Below, piece after piece: positions 1-6,933 of a stretch of 10,466 nt of DNA. The position numbers were made by a program, and so were the translations under genes. Within the stretch, counting starts at the first letter, position 1; each line of letters opens with the position of its first letter. This DNA comes from JBGZFC01 sp964346495. GTDB taxonomy: Bacteria > Bacteroidota > Bacteroidia > Bacteroidales > Dysgonomonadaceae. The stretch is taken from the NCBI GenBank assembly GCA_964346495.1, contig CAYFUW010000070.1, forward strand, positions 1 to 10,466, written 5' to 3'. Below the pieces are notes generated by a model. It had not been told where the DNA came from. It did no database searches and worked only from the letters and a program-made list of their open reading frames with translations.

Positions 1-2
1 CC

Positions 3-62
3 AATATTTTCAGAGAAAAGAAAAAAGAACAAGGAAAAAAGACTATCAAGATTGTAGTGTAA
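3..62 (+). CDS. C-terminal end of a truncated plus-strand gene, function unknown
   Basis: Reading frame 3 is open from the left edge and ends at TAA 60-62, giving a 19-residue tail that ends in KKTIKIVV. It is rich in lysine and closes with an alternating hydrophobic strand, as many real protein C-termini do. A hairpin followed by eight T residues starts 25 bases after the stop, which fits the end of a plus-strand transcript. The other two forward frames also stay open for 18 and 23 codons, so the frame choice rests on composition and terminator spacing only. The body of the gene is outside the window and the product cannot be named. Confidence 0.4.
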   Translation, partial: NIFREKKKEQGKKTIKIVV

Positions 63-81
63 GTTATGCTTAATGTAGTTT

Positions 82-214
82 AGTTGCCACGACTTTTAAG
101 TCGTGTTTTTTTTGGAACGAATATAAAGAGCTTTAGCCCAAACTTATATAAATTTTGGCTAAAGCCGATTTATCAGAATATTATTAATCCATGCCTTAAA
201 AGGCATGGTAATTG
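82..214. repeat. REPIN/MITE-like element: two related hairpins in inverted orientation around a third
   Basis: Three perfect inverted repeats occur in a row. The left hairpin is CACGACTT/AAGTCGTG (88-105), the middle is GCTTTAGCC/GGCTAAAGC (130-138 and 157-165), and the right is CCATGCCTT/AAGGCATGG (189-208). Reading the left end forward (82-105) and the right end as reverse complement (213-190), 18 of 24 bases agree, including the head A(G/A)TT(G/A)CCA(C/T)G and the TTTTAAG core. Four of the six differences form two compensatory pair changes (C-G to T-A and A-T to C-G), so hairpin shape is kept. Two diverged hairpin units facing each other around a spacer is the layout of REPINs, which in other bacteria are mobilised by RAYT-type Y1 transposases. 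No transposase is present here, so mobility is inferred. Confidence 0.6.
88..113 (+). terminator. Possible rho-independent terminator of the truncated left-edge gene
   Basis: The hairpin arms CACGACT and AGTCGTG with a four-base TTTA loop are followed at once by eight T residues (106-113). The geometry is right for a plus-strand intrinsic terminator 25 bases after the stop at 60-62. The same hairpin is the left unit of the REPIN-like element at 82-214, so it may be a mobile hairpin serving as a terminator. The stem is short and only moderately GC-rich. Confidence 0.55.
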
Positions 215-240
215 ATATTTGAAATACACGATTTTTTTCA

Positions 241-271
241 AACAAAAAGCTGTCCCTTTCGAGACAGCTTT
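241..271 (-). terminator. Intrinsic terminator of the blaI-blaR1-like operon
   Basis: A perfect 9-bp inverted repeat, AAAGCTGTC (246-254) and GACAGCTTT (263-271), encloses an 8-base loop. On the minus strand the stem runs into a T-rich tail (TTTTTGTTTG). It begins 24 bases past the stop codon of the M56 protease gene, which is where a terminator for this minus-strand operon is expected. Confidence 0.8.
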
Positions 272-294
272 CTTATTCAAAAACCTTATATTTA

Positions 295-2292
295 TTATGA
301 TTGCAATCTAAAAAGTACCGGCAGTGTGTAATACACTCTAACTACTTGTCCTCTCTGTTTACCCGGTTTCCATTTAGGCATCGATTTAATTACTCGAACT
401 GCCTCAGCATCAAGCAACGGGTGAACACCTTCAATAACTCTTATATCGGATAAACTTCCATCTTTCTCCACAACAAAAGTACAATTTACTCGTCCTTGAA
501 TATAGTTTTCCATTGCTGCCTTCGGATAATTGATATTTTCACTTAAAAATTTCATCAAAGCCTGGACACCTCCGATAAATTCAGGTGCCTCTTCAACTAC
601 CATAAAAATCTCCTCTATCGAATTATCTTTGTTTGCTGTTTGAGTAACTTCCGATGTCTTACTTTTAGCACCTAATTTGAAAAACACAGGCAAAGTGTAT
701 CTCACTCTTACAAATTTACCTTTCTGTTTTCCCGGCTTCCATTTTGGCATCGATTCTATTACACGAACAGCTTCGGCATCAAGCAATGGGTCTGCACTAC
801 GAAGAACTTTAATTTCAGATAAACTTCCATCTTTCTCAACTACAAACTGGCAAGTAACTCGTCCTTCAGCACCTTTCTTTTGCGCCTCTTCAGGATATTT
901 GATATTGTCGTTCAAGAATTTCATTAAAGCTGATTCGCCTCCGGGAAATGCGGGTGCCTCTTCAACCACAACAAAAACCTCATCTACAATTTGTTCTTTA
1001 TTTTCATCAGAAGCCGCCTTTAGAACAACTTTCTTACCATCGGCATCCAATTTAAAAAGCACCGGAAGTGTATAACGCACTCTCACCTCTTGTCCTCTCT
1101 GTTTCCCTGGTTTCCAATTCGGCATAGAATTTACAACTCTAACCGCTTCGGCATCCAATAACGGATCTGCACTGCGTAAAACGTTAACATCAGACAAACT
1201 TCCATCTTTTTCTACAATATACTGAACAATAACTCTTCCCTCTTTGCCTCTCTTTTGAGCATCTTCCGGATAATTGATATTATCATTCAAAAACTTCATC
1301 AAAGCCGATTCGCCTCCGGGAAAAGCAGGCGCCTCTTCAACCACAACAAATACCTCATCTACACTTTGCTGTGCCGCTTTCTTTTGTGGCTCTACTTTTT
1401 GAGCAAATGCACTGTTTGCTGTTATCAACAAAAGCAACATAGGTAATATTGCGAAATACTTAGTTAGTTTTCGCATGGGCGATTTTGTTTTATTCATCAT
1501 CATAATTCGTTGTTTTAATTGTGATACATTAAAATTATTTACTATCTGAACTGCAGTTTTCTGATAAGTCAATCTAAGTAGATGATATTGATACTCACGA
1601 CTATTTATGCCGTGTTGCAATACATCATTATCGGCAAGATATTCCAAATTCATTGCTTGTTCGCGTTTCATAAGCCACACGAACGGATTGCACCAAAAAG
1701 CAACGCACAAAAGCTCCATCAACAACACATCGACAGAGTGCAGTTGTCGCACATGCGTTTTTTCGTGATACAAAATTTGCTTTATCTCTTCATCGGTATG
1801 TGTTTCGGTATTGATAAATATCCACGAAAAGAACGAAAACGGTGTAACTTTTCCCGACAAGTGATAAACATTGGTTCCATAAATATTACGTTTTTCACTT
1901 TTCGCTCTGATATATAAAATTGAAATCAATTGCCACAAAAACCGAATAGCGAGAATAACAGTTACTGCTAAATAGGTATAAATAGCCACCTTTTTCCAGG
2001 GGATAGTTTCAAAGAAACCGGGCGTTTCGTCTTCGATAATTTGAGTCGCAATAGGTTCTTCGATAAAAACCATTGCCGTTAACTCCTCTTTCGGTTCTGT
2101 TTTGAAAGTAAAAACATTGCTCAAACCATCAACTACAAAAAACGGATATAGAAATGAAAACGCTATTGCCGACAGGAAATACCAACGTCGAAGTTTCAGA
2201 AATGTATCTTTTCTGAACAAAAGCATATATAAAATGTAAAATACCGATATTGAGATATTTACTTTTAGCAGATATATAAAAAGTGTTTCCAT
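295..2292 (-). CDS. BlaR1-type M56 membrane metallopeptidase with three tandem TonB C-terminal domains
   Basis: Likely an inner-membrane sensor-protease that relieves repression by the adjacent BlaI-type repressor. Hydrophobic segments lie at about residues 4-26, 37-55, 102-128 and 278-297, the four-helix plan of BlaR1/MecR1. The cytoplasmic M56 domain (about 138-275) has the zinc motif HEKTH at 176-180 and a downstream NLEYLAD with the probable third ligand E217. After the last helix comes a periplasmic part with three 105-residue TonB_C-like repeats (about 311-415, 436-540, 559-663), each with VVEEAPxFxGG, YVVEKDGSLS-type, DAEAVRV and WKPGKQ motifs. The penicillin-binding sensor domain of classical BlaR1 is absent, so the ligand is unknown and beta-lactam sensing should not be assumed. 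The gene starts 30 bases after the repressor's stop codon and ends 24 bases before a terminator. Confidence is high for the family and low for the signal sensed. Confidence 0.93.
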   Translation of the reverse strand: METLFIYLLKVNISISVFYILYMLLFRKDTFLKLRRWYFLSAIAFSFLYPFFVVDGLSNVFTFKTEPKEELTAMVFIEEPIATQIIEDETPGFFETIPWKKVAIYTYLAVTVILAIRFLWQLISILYIRAKSEKRNIYGTNVYHLSGKVTPFSFFSWIFINTETHTDEEIKQILYHEKTHVRQLHSVDVLLMELLCVAFWCNPFVWLMKREQAMNLEYLADNDVLQHGINSREYQYHLLRLTYQKTAVQIVNNFNVSQLKQRIMMMNKTKSPMRKLTKYFAILPMLLLLITANSAFAQKVEPQKKAAQQSVDEVFVVVEEAPAFPGGESALMKFLNDNINYPEDAQKRGKEGRVIVQYIVEKDGSLSDVNVLRSADPLLDAEAVRVVNSMPNWKPGKQRGQEVRVRYTLPVLFKLDADGKKVVLKAASDENKEQIVDEVFVVVEEAPAFPGGESALMKFLNDNIKYPEEAQKKGAEGRVTCQFVVEKDGSLSEIKVLRSADPLLDAEAVRVIESMPKWKPGKQKGKFVRVRYTLPVFFKLGAKSKTSEVTQTANKDNSIEEIFMVVEEAPEFIGGVQALMKFLSENINYPKAAMENYIQGRVNCTFVVEKDGSLSDIRVIEGVHPLLDAEAVRVIKSMPKWKPGKQRGQVVRVYYTLPVLFRLQS
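304..1362 (-). repeat. Three tandem in-gene repeats encoding TonB_C domains
   Basis: The 3' half of the M56 protease gene is built of three 315-bp units, at 1362-1048, 987-673 and 618-304 in reading direction, separated by linkers of 60 and 54 bases. By eye the first two encoded domains share about 87 of 105 residues, and the second and third about 70 of 105. The first two units therefore look like a more recent duplication, and the third is older or under different constraint. The near-identical DNA makes this a likely site of copy-number change by recombination. Confidence 0.9.
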
Positions 2293-2322
2293 TTTATAGC
2301 TAATTTATGGTGAGACAATCTC

Positions 2323-2685
2323 TTACTTCTGATTATTCTCGATAAGACGGATAATTTCCTCCAACTCTTCGGCAGATATTTTTTGCTCTTTGGCGAAAAA
2401 CGAAACCAACTCTTTGTAGGAATTATCGAAATAACTTTGCACTACACCCGAAAGAAAATGACGTTTATATGCAGCCTCGCTGATTTTGGGCTTATAAACC
2501 TTCACATTTCCGAAATGGCGTTTAGTTACATAATTTTTATTTTCTAAATTATTAAAGATAGATGCAACTGTGGTATATGGCGGACGCGGCTCTTCAAGCT
2601 GTTCCCAAACATCCTTTATTGCACACTCTTTCAACTGCCAAACATGCAGCATAATTCTCTCTTCTTGATGTGTTAATCGTTCCAT
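2323..2685 (-). CDS. BlaI/MecI-family transcriptional repressor
   Basis: A 120-residue protein of normal BlaI/MecI length. The N-terminal winged-helix domain (about 1-70) begins LTHQEERIMLHVWQL and contains the recognition region RPPYTTVASIFNNLENKNYV (residues 34-53) followed by the KVYKPKIS wing. This matches the family pattern of a conserved TTV-x(3)-L helix and a Y-x-P strand. The C-terminal helices (about 70-118) would dimerise. The segment LVSFFAKEQKISAEELEEI (93-111) lines up with the region of staphylococcal BlaI and MecI that the partner protease cleaves (N-F bond). The equivalent bond here would be F96-F97. The gene is first in the operon with the M56 protease, 30 bases upstream of it, and has a promoter with a putative operator just upstream. 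It is expected to repress its own operon and perhaps distant targets not visible here. Confidence 0.93.
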   Translation of the reverse strand: MERLTHQEERIMLHVWQLKECAIKDVWEQLEEPRPPYTTVASIFNNLENKNYVTKRHFGNVKVYKPKISEAAYKRHFLSGVVQSYFDNSYKELVSFFAKEQKISAEELEEIIRLIENNQK

Positions 2686-2724
2686 ATTGTATTACTGTTT
2701 ATTAAAACTATTATGTTGATAATG

Positions 2725-2766
2725 CAAAGCTACTATATTTTCGTAACTTGCAAAACTTTTATAGTA
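2725..2766 (-). promoter_or_regulatory. Promoter and putative BlaI-type operator of the blaI-blaR1-like operon
   Basis: On the minus strand TAGCTTTG (2732-2725) matches the Bacteroidetes -7 consensus TAnnTTTG, and TTTG (2754-2751) lies 18 bases upstream as a -33 element. The predicted transcript would have a leader of about 33 bases. An inverted repeat, TACTATA (2731-2737) and TATAGTA (2760-2766), brackets the promoter, and its inner arm overlaps the -7 box. BlaI/MecI operators in Firmicutes are dyads with TACTA/TAGTA-type half-sites, so autoregulation is plausible. The 22-base gap between arms is longer than in the classical compact operator, so the operator part is less certain than the promoter. 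Confidence 0.55.
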
Positions 2767-3055
2767 AAATTTAATGTTAAATAATTATAAGGCAAATGTA
2801 AACAACTTTCTTTCAATGTATTTACGCCAAATTACTATTTTATAGATTTCGGTACTCTGCACCTTTATTCTTAGACAAATGAAAACTCTCTACAAATATT
2901 TTGCTACTCTGAAGCATTTTATCTGTTGGCTCTTAACCATCGGCTCTTATAATAGTACCTTCCTTTGGTGCAGAACACCGAAACATAATAAGCTACAACC
3001 GATTTATAATAAATGAGAATGATTGTTATATAGACACCACAAATAAGATATTTCC
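2767..3055. other. Gene-free stretch with a long-range imperfect inverted repeat
   Basis: This AT-rich gap separates the 3' end of the helicase gene from the BlaI operon promoter. TTTCGGT-AC-TCTGCACC (2847-2863) and GGTGCAGA-AC-ACCGAAA (2967-2983) are inverted copies with 15 of 17 positions complementary, 103 bases apart. Each arm also contains a small GGT...ACC hairpin of its own. GGCTCTT occurs twice with 14-base spacing (2928-2934, 2942-2948). No convincing terminator for the helicase gene is seen. Only a weak 45-codon plus-strand ORF (2879-3016) is present, and I do not call it. It could be a small non-autonomous element or a structured transcript end. Confidence 0.45.
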
Positions 3056-6000
3056 CTATAAAACCACCACTCTATCTTCCCAAAAACTAAGCATGTTGCA
3101 ATAAATTCGGTTTTGTCGCAATAAACGAGCATTCCCAACCATAAACATCTGTTTACGAGCACGGGTAAGTGTAACATTTAGTTTTCGGTCAACTTTGCCC
3201 TCACTATCCAAATTACTAAGGAAACGCAATTGATACGATTTGTTAACGCAAAAAGAGATAAGAATTATTTCGCGCTGACTTCCCTGAAATCGTTCGATTG
3301 TATCAATCAATATATCTTCATGATTTGGTACTCCCGATTCTGCCAACTTGTGTCTTATCAACGCTATTTGGTTGCGATAAGGTGCAATAACACCAATATC
3401 TTTCATAGATAAAGGTTCGTTATTATGATTGTACGTGTCAATCAGAGCATTAATTAACGAAACAATCGCATCGGCTTCAGATTCGTTTATTTTATTGGAA
3501 ATAGATTTCGAGATTAGATTTTCGGTTGAAAAGAAAGCAACCCGATTGTTCGCAACCGTTTTATGAAACAAAGAATCGTTATCCGTTTCTTTTAGTGCGA
3601 GTTTCTCTTTTTGCCAATCCATCGCCGGAAACAGATTTTCGTCGTAGAAATATTTTCCGGCAAACGCACCAATCTCCTGATGCATACGTCCCTGCCTGTT
3701 CAGAATCGCGTAGGCATCATCCCAACTGTTATTGATGCAGGTTCTAATCAATCGCTCGAAAAGAGATTCGCGACAATCCACAAATCCCGCTTCCAACAAA
3801 ATATCCTCTTCTATTTTCGAATGAATCTCTTTCTGTAAAACAATAGCAGCCAACTGATTATGGTCGCCTATAAAAATCGTTTTATTAAAATTAGGCAACA
3901 AGCCGATTATCTGCGGCTCAAGAATTTGCGAAGCCTCATCCACAATAGCAACGTCAAATTTTTTCAAATCGAAAAGTTCCGTTTTTCCATTTATCGATGC
4001 CACGGTAGAGATAAAAATTCGTGTCTCTTCAATAGCTTTCTTTATAGAGTTACGGTCTTTAGCTTGTTCCGAAATGTTTTGCAACAATCTATCTCTAAAC
4101 GGCTCTGCACAAGACAGTCCCGTTCCGACACGAATATATTTATCGCACGGTTTGTCTTTACAACCAAAAGCATCGTGAATGGCTGCACACAACTCATCTA
4201 CAGCCCTGTTGGTGTAAGCAAGTACAAGAATATTTTTTGAACTGTCGGAATATAGCTCCTCTATCAATCGACGGGCAAAAATTGATGTTTTTCCTGATCC
4301 AGGCGGACCTACAACCAAAAAATAGTCATCGGCAGCCAACGCTTTTTGAATAATATTTTCGGGATAATTGGTGTTTGCAACATCAATACTTTGTGATTTT
4401 GGTTTAGCTTGTCCTAAAAGCAACTCTCGTTTTTCATTCGGTGCTTGCAAAAAAACGAACAGACTCTTATACATGCTGTTAACAGATGAGTCGAGCCTGT
4501 CGTGTTCGATAGCCCACAAACTATTTTTATCAAAAATCTCTCTGTTTCGCTGTTTATATCTGAAACGAACACCTACAAAATCTTTTGTAATCCCAATTAT
4601 ACTACCTTTCAAAATCTGCGTGCTGAGTATATCATCATCGGGATTGTTTCTCGGATAGACAATGCATATTTCGCCCTCTCTGAAATTTACTATTTCATTC
4701 TCTTCGCTACTTCGCTTGAAAACAACAACCATATCACTGCCCGAATCGTCCAACGAATCGATTGATAAATCGTAGAGAACATCCAAAGCATCGGCACGTT
4801 CCTGAAAATCGCTGTTCCACAACGATGCCGTTCCTGTAGGCGATTCATAATCGACATCGCCGATTTTTTGCAAATATAACTCTCGTGAAATAAAAATTGT
4901 GAAACGATAGAAGTAGCTTAGCTCCAACGGACTACACTGTTTGAGAACGGATTTTATTATCTCTAATTTTTCGGGATAAAATTTCGCATTCTTATTGGCA
5001 AGTGTGGCAGTTTCAAACAGTTTCCCGAACATCTGTTCTACCGTGGATAAATCTCCGTTTATCAACTTGTATTCGTTTGCCACAACAATATTTCGCAAAT
5101 TGATAATCTCTTTCTCCAATGCCTGATACGTAGCAACAAAACGTAGATTTTCACCGCTATTTTCGCCTGCGGAATAGAGTATCGCCGCTTCAATCTGGCG
5201 AAACTGCACACCGTAAACGCTCTCTATCATAAGTCGATAGATATATGTTTGCACTTCGTGATTCAGTGAAATTATACCTGTATTGTATGAAGGATATGGC
5301 AATCGTCCCGATTTTAACTCTATAATTTTATATCGGTTTTCATCTTCTTGCAACAGGTCTAATCGTCCCTGAAATCCATATTTCTCACTAAAAAATGTAG
5401 GTTCGAGAGTGCATCTTTTGGCATTGATTTTATAATTTGGGAAATCGCTCGTAATTACCCTTCGAATATTGTTAAACTGCGAGTTAGCTTTCTGCATAAA
5501 AGCCTTAAAATCTTCCGGATTGGCAATATCCTGACAACTCGTATATTCAAAAGGTGCATTTTTGAAAGAGCTTAAAAAAGCCTCCTCAAATTTGATATCC
5601 ATCGGGTTTTGAGCAAAAACCAACTCATCGAGAAAAAAGTTAGCTAAATTTCCCAAAAGAATGTGCGAACTGTTGCTTACGCTCTCAAATTTATTTCGGA
5701 AATAGTGCATCGGCGTAACACAAAAGCTTTGAAAACATTCAGCCAATGCCGATGCGTCTATCAGATAATCGGGTTCAAGAACAATCAGCTTTGGAATTAA
5801 ATAACCGTTTTTATCTATCGAAAAATCGATAATATTTATTTGTGCACCCTCCCAAAACATCTCTATTGATGAGTCAAATGCTTTGTTATCGGGATTTACG
5901 CCATACTTTACAACAATATCGGAACTGCTCTGTTTTTCTGAAACACAATAAAACAACTTCTTATCTCTGTCGATTCTCTTTATATATGCCCGAATATATT

Positions 6001-6385
6001 TTTCATCGTCTAATTGGTAATCAGTAGTAATTTCATGAACTTCAGATGTCGGTTTTTTACCCGACAGAATAGCAAGCAAATCGAGAACGGCACGCTCAGC
6101 AATCAAATAATAGTTTTCATCTACTGATTTAGTTTTTCTTCTTATCTCATTGGCTGCTACTCTGATATGTTGCAGTTTCCATTCCAGTTGCTTGGATAGT
6201 TGCAGTTTTTGCGAGATAAATACTATTCGGGAAAAGAGATTGGGAAATTGTACAACTTCATGTTGAGTTATCTCTCTACAAAGACGTTCCAACAGTTTTT
6301 TCAGATGCAATATTTTCTCATCGGCACATATCTCTTGTTCCGATATCGACTTTATTTCCAACAGATACAACTCGTTATCAATCAT
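3056..6385 (-). CDS. Dna2/Upf1-like SF1 helicase with internal Cas4/RecB-like PD-(D/E)XK nuclease domain
   Basis: Likely a cytoplasmic ATP-dependent DNA helicase-nuclease for repair or end processing. Residues 1-200 are of unrecognised, mostly helical type. The nuclease domain (about 205-440) has GRLDLL (D343), IIELKSG (E356, K358) and the Cas4/Dna2-type QxxxY (Q379-Y383). At the usual GxxxH position I read GNLAN (245-249), so the histidine seems replaced. No three-Cys group follows the nuclease, so the Dna2/Cas4 iron-sulfur cluster appears absent. A beta-rich segment (about 551-612), like the 1B barrel of Upf1-type helicases, precedes the motor. Motor motifs are Walker A GPPGSGKT (693-700), AYTNRAVDEL (723-732), DEAS (816-819), GDHNQL (840-845), RQGRMH (897-902), ERFQGSQRE (1031-1039) and NVTLTRARK (1070-1078), all intact. 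ATG 6385 directly abuts the dgkA stop codon, pointing to co-transcription and perhaps translational coupling. An anti-phage role is possible but not shown by the context. Confidence 0.9.
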   Translation of the reverse strand: MIDNELYLLEIKSISEQEICADEKILHLKKLLERLCREITQHEVVQFPNLFSRIVFISQKLQLSKQLEWKLQHIRVAANEIRRKTKSVDENYYLIAERAVLDLLAILSGKKPTSEVHEITTDYQLDDEKYIRAYIKRIDRDKKLFYCVSEKQSSSDIVVKYGVNPDNKAFDSSIEMFWEGAQINIIDFSIDKNGYLIPKLIVLEPDYLIDASALAECFQSFCVTPMHYFRNKFESVSNSSHILLGNLANFFLDELVFAQNPMDIKFEEAFLSSFKNAPFEYTSCQDIANPEDFKAFMQKANSQFNNIRRVITSDFPNYKINAKRCTLEPTFFSEKYGFQGRLDLLQEDENRYKIIELKSGRLPYPSYNTGIISLNHEVQTYIYRLMIESVYGVQFRQIEAAILYSAGENSGENLRFVATYQALEKEIINLRNIVVANEYKLINGDLSTVEQMFGKLFETATLANKNAKFYPEKLEIIKSVLKQCSPLELSYFYRFTIFISRELYLQKIGDVDYESPTGTASLWNSDFQERADALDVLYDLSIDSLDDSGSDMVVVFKRSSEENEIVNFREGEICIVYPRNNPDDDILSTQILKGSIIGITKDFVGVRFRYKQRNREIFDKNSLWAIEHDRLDSSVNSMYKSLFVFLQAPNEKRELLLGQAKPKSQSIDVANTNYPENIIQKALAADDYFLVVGPPGSGKTSIFARRLIEELYSDSSKNILVLAYTNRAVDELCAAIHDAFGCKDKPCDKYIRVGTGLSCAEPFRDRLLQNISEQAKDRNSIKKAIEETRIFISTVASINGKTELFDLKKFDVAIVDEASQILEPQIIGLLPNFNKTIFIGDHNQLAAIVLQKEIHSKIEEDILLEAGFVDCRESLFERLIRTCINNSWDDAYAILNRQGRMHQEIGAFAGKYFYDENLFPAMDWQKEKLALKETDNDSLFHKTVANNRVAFFSTENLISKSISNKINESEADAIVSLINALIDTYNHNNEPLSMKDIGVIAPYRNQIALIRHKLAESGVPNHEDILIDTIERFQGSQREIILISFCVNKSYQLRFLSNLDSEGKVDRKLNVTLTRARKQMFMVGNARLLRQNRIYCNMLSFWEDRVVVL

Positions 6386-6757
6386 TTAAAACAGTTCTAT
6401 TATCTTTGGTAAGAAAACAATTATCCCGACAACTAATGCAGCAATAGCTGCCAACAAAACACCTGTCGCACTTACATCCTTAACTATCTTGATAAGCGGA
6501 TGAATCTTTTTATCGCATGCAAAATCTGCCAAAGTTTCTATTGCTGTGTTCATGGCTTCAAGCGCCAATACCAAACCTATTACGATAATAACCGCAAGCC
6601 ATTCACCGGATGAGATATGAAAAATAAAACCCAAAGCGACAGCCAATATAGCCATCACTAAATGAATACGAGCATTTGGAGTCTCTTCAAAAAGTGTTTT
6701 CACTCCTCGAAACGCGTGACCAAACGACTCTTTCCTTTTTTTGAAGTAATTTCCCAT
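6386..6757 (-). CDS. dgkA: Diacylglycerol kinase / undecaprenol kinase family membrane protein
   Basis: A small integral membrane lipid kinase of 123 residues, the usual DgkA length. Residues of the E. coli DgkA active site are recognisable at matching spacing: E67, N70 and E74 in LEAMNTAIETLAD, D78, and K93-D94 in IVKDVSATGV. E24/E25 in the N-terminal amphipathic segment stand where E. coli has E28. Three membrane helices lie at about 31-49, 52-70 and 96-118. The family phosphorylates diacylglycerol (recycling from membrane-derived glycans) or, in Gram-positive relatives, undecaprenol. Sequence alone does not decide between the two here. The gene is first in a unit with the helicase-nuclease, with no intergenic base, and has a TAnnTTTG element 25 bases upstream. 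Confidence 0.93.
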   Translation of the reverse strand: MGNYFKKRKESFGHAFRGVKTLFEETPNARIHLVMAILAVALGFIFHISSGEWLAVIIVIGLVLALEAMNTAIETLADFACDKKIHPLIKIVKDVSATGVLLAAIAALVVGIIVFLPKIIELF

Positions 6758-6782
6758 CCGATTTATTTTTTTGTTTGTTACA

Positions 6783-6790
6783 CAAAGATA
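6783..6790 (-). promoter_or_regulatory. Promoter -7 element for dgkA and the helicase gene
   Basis: TATCTTTG on the minus strand is an exact match to the Bacteroidetes -7 consensus TAnnTTTG, 25 bases upstream of the dgkA ATG. No good TTTG -33 box is seen at 18-21 bases upstream, where the sequence is simply AT-rich. Predicted leader length is about 20 bases. Confidence 0.5.
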
Positions 6791-6829
6791 GTATAATTTT
6801 AATTATTTGAGTGTGCGTGGCATTAGTTA

Positions 6830-6889
6830 GTTCTGAATTACGGATTTCGAGTTACGGGTTGCGGGTTACGGGTTATGTGTTCTGTGTTC
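6830..6889. repeat. Degenerate tandem heptamer array, GTTACGG type
   Basis: The sequence can be cut into consecutive 7-base units: GTTCTGA, ATTACGG, ATTTCGA, GTTACGG, GTTGCGG, GTTACGG, GTTATGT, GTTCTGT and a partial GTTC. The phase is unbroken over about 8.5 units, with the centre closest to GTTACGG and the ends more decayed. It lies between the dgkA promoter and the receptor terminator and does not encode protein. Units are too short for CRISPR and there are no spacers. Confidence 0.7.
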
Positions 6890-6933
6890 AGATGACCGCT
6901 GACACACGTTTACTATAAACTAGTTTACTGAAA

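Noticed and set aside
677..1917. Several plus-strand ORFs of 63-132 codons opposite the M56 protease gene
   Set aside because: They are antisense shadows of a gene with clear motifs. The first is simply the reverse of the TonB_C repeats, with no domain of its own.
295..2685. Classical beta-lactam resistance regulator (blaI-blaR1) annotation
   Set aside because: The family match is to the protease and repressor only. The penicillin-binding sensor domain is missing and no beta-lactamase or PBP gene is nearby, so a resistance function is not supported.
2879..3016. Plus-strand ORF of 45 codons starting MKTLYKYFATLKHFICWLL with a hydrophobic N-terminal part
   Set aside because: It overlaps the long-range inverted repeat, has no recognisable upstream promoter or family resemblance, and its length is expected by chance in AT-rich DNA. 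Conservation in relatives would be needed to call it.
3056..6385. Helicase-nuclease as a CRISPR Cas4 or as part of a named anti-phage system
   Set aside because: Cas4-like motifs are only one domain of a Dna2-like chain, and the neighbours are dgkA and a BlaI operon, with no cas, methylase or other defence genes in the window.
3230..6412. Several plus-strand ORFs of 60-126 codons opposite the helicase gene
   Set aside because: Antisense shadows of a continuous 1109-codon gene with all helicase motifs. No family features or promoters of their own.
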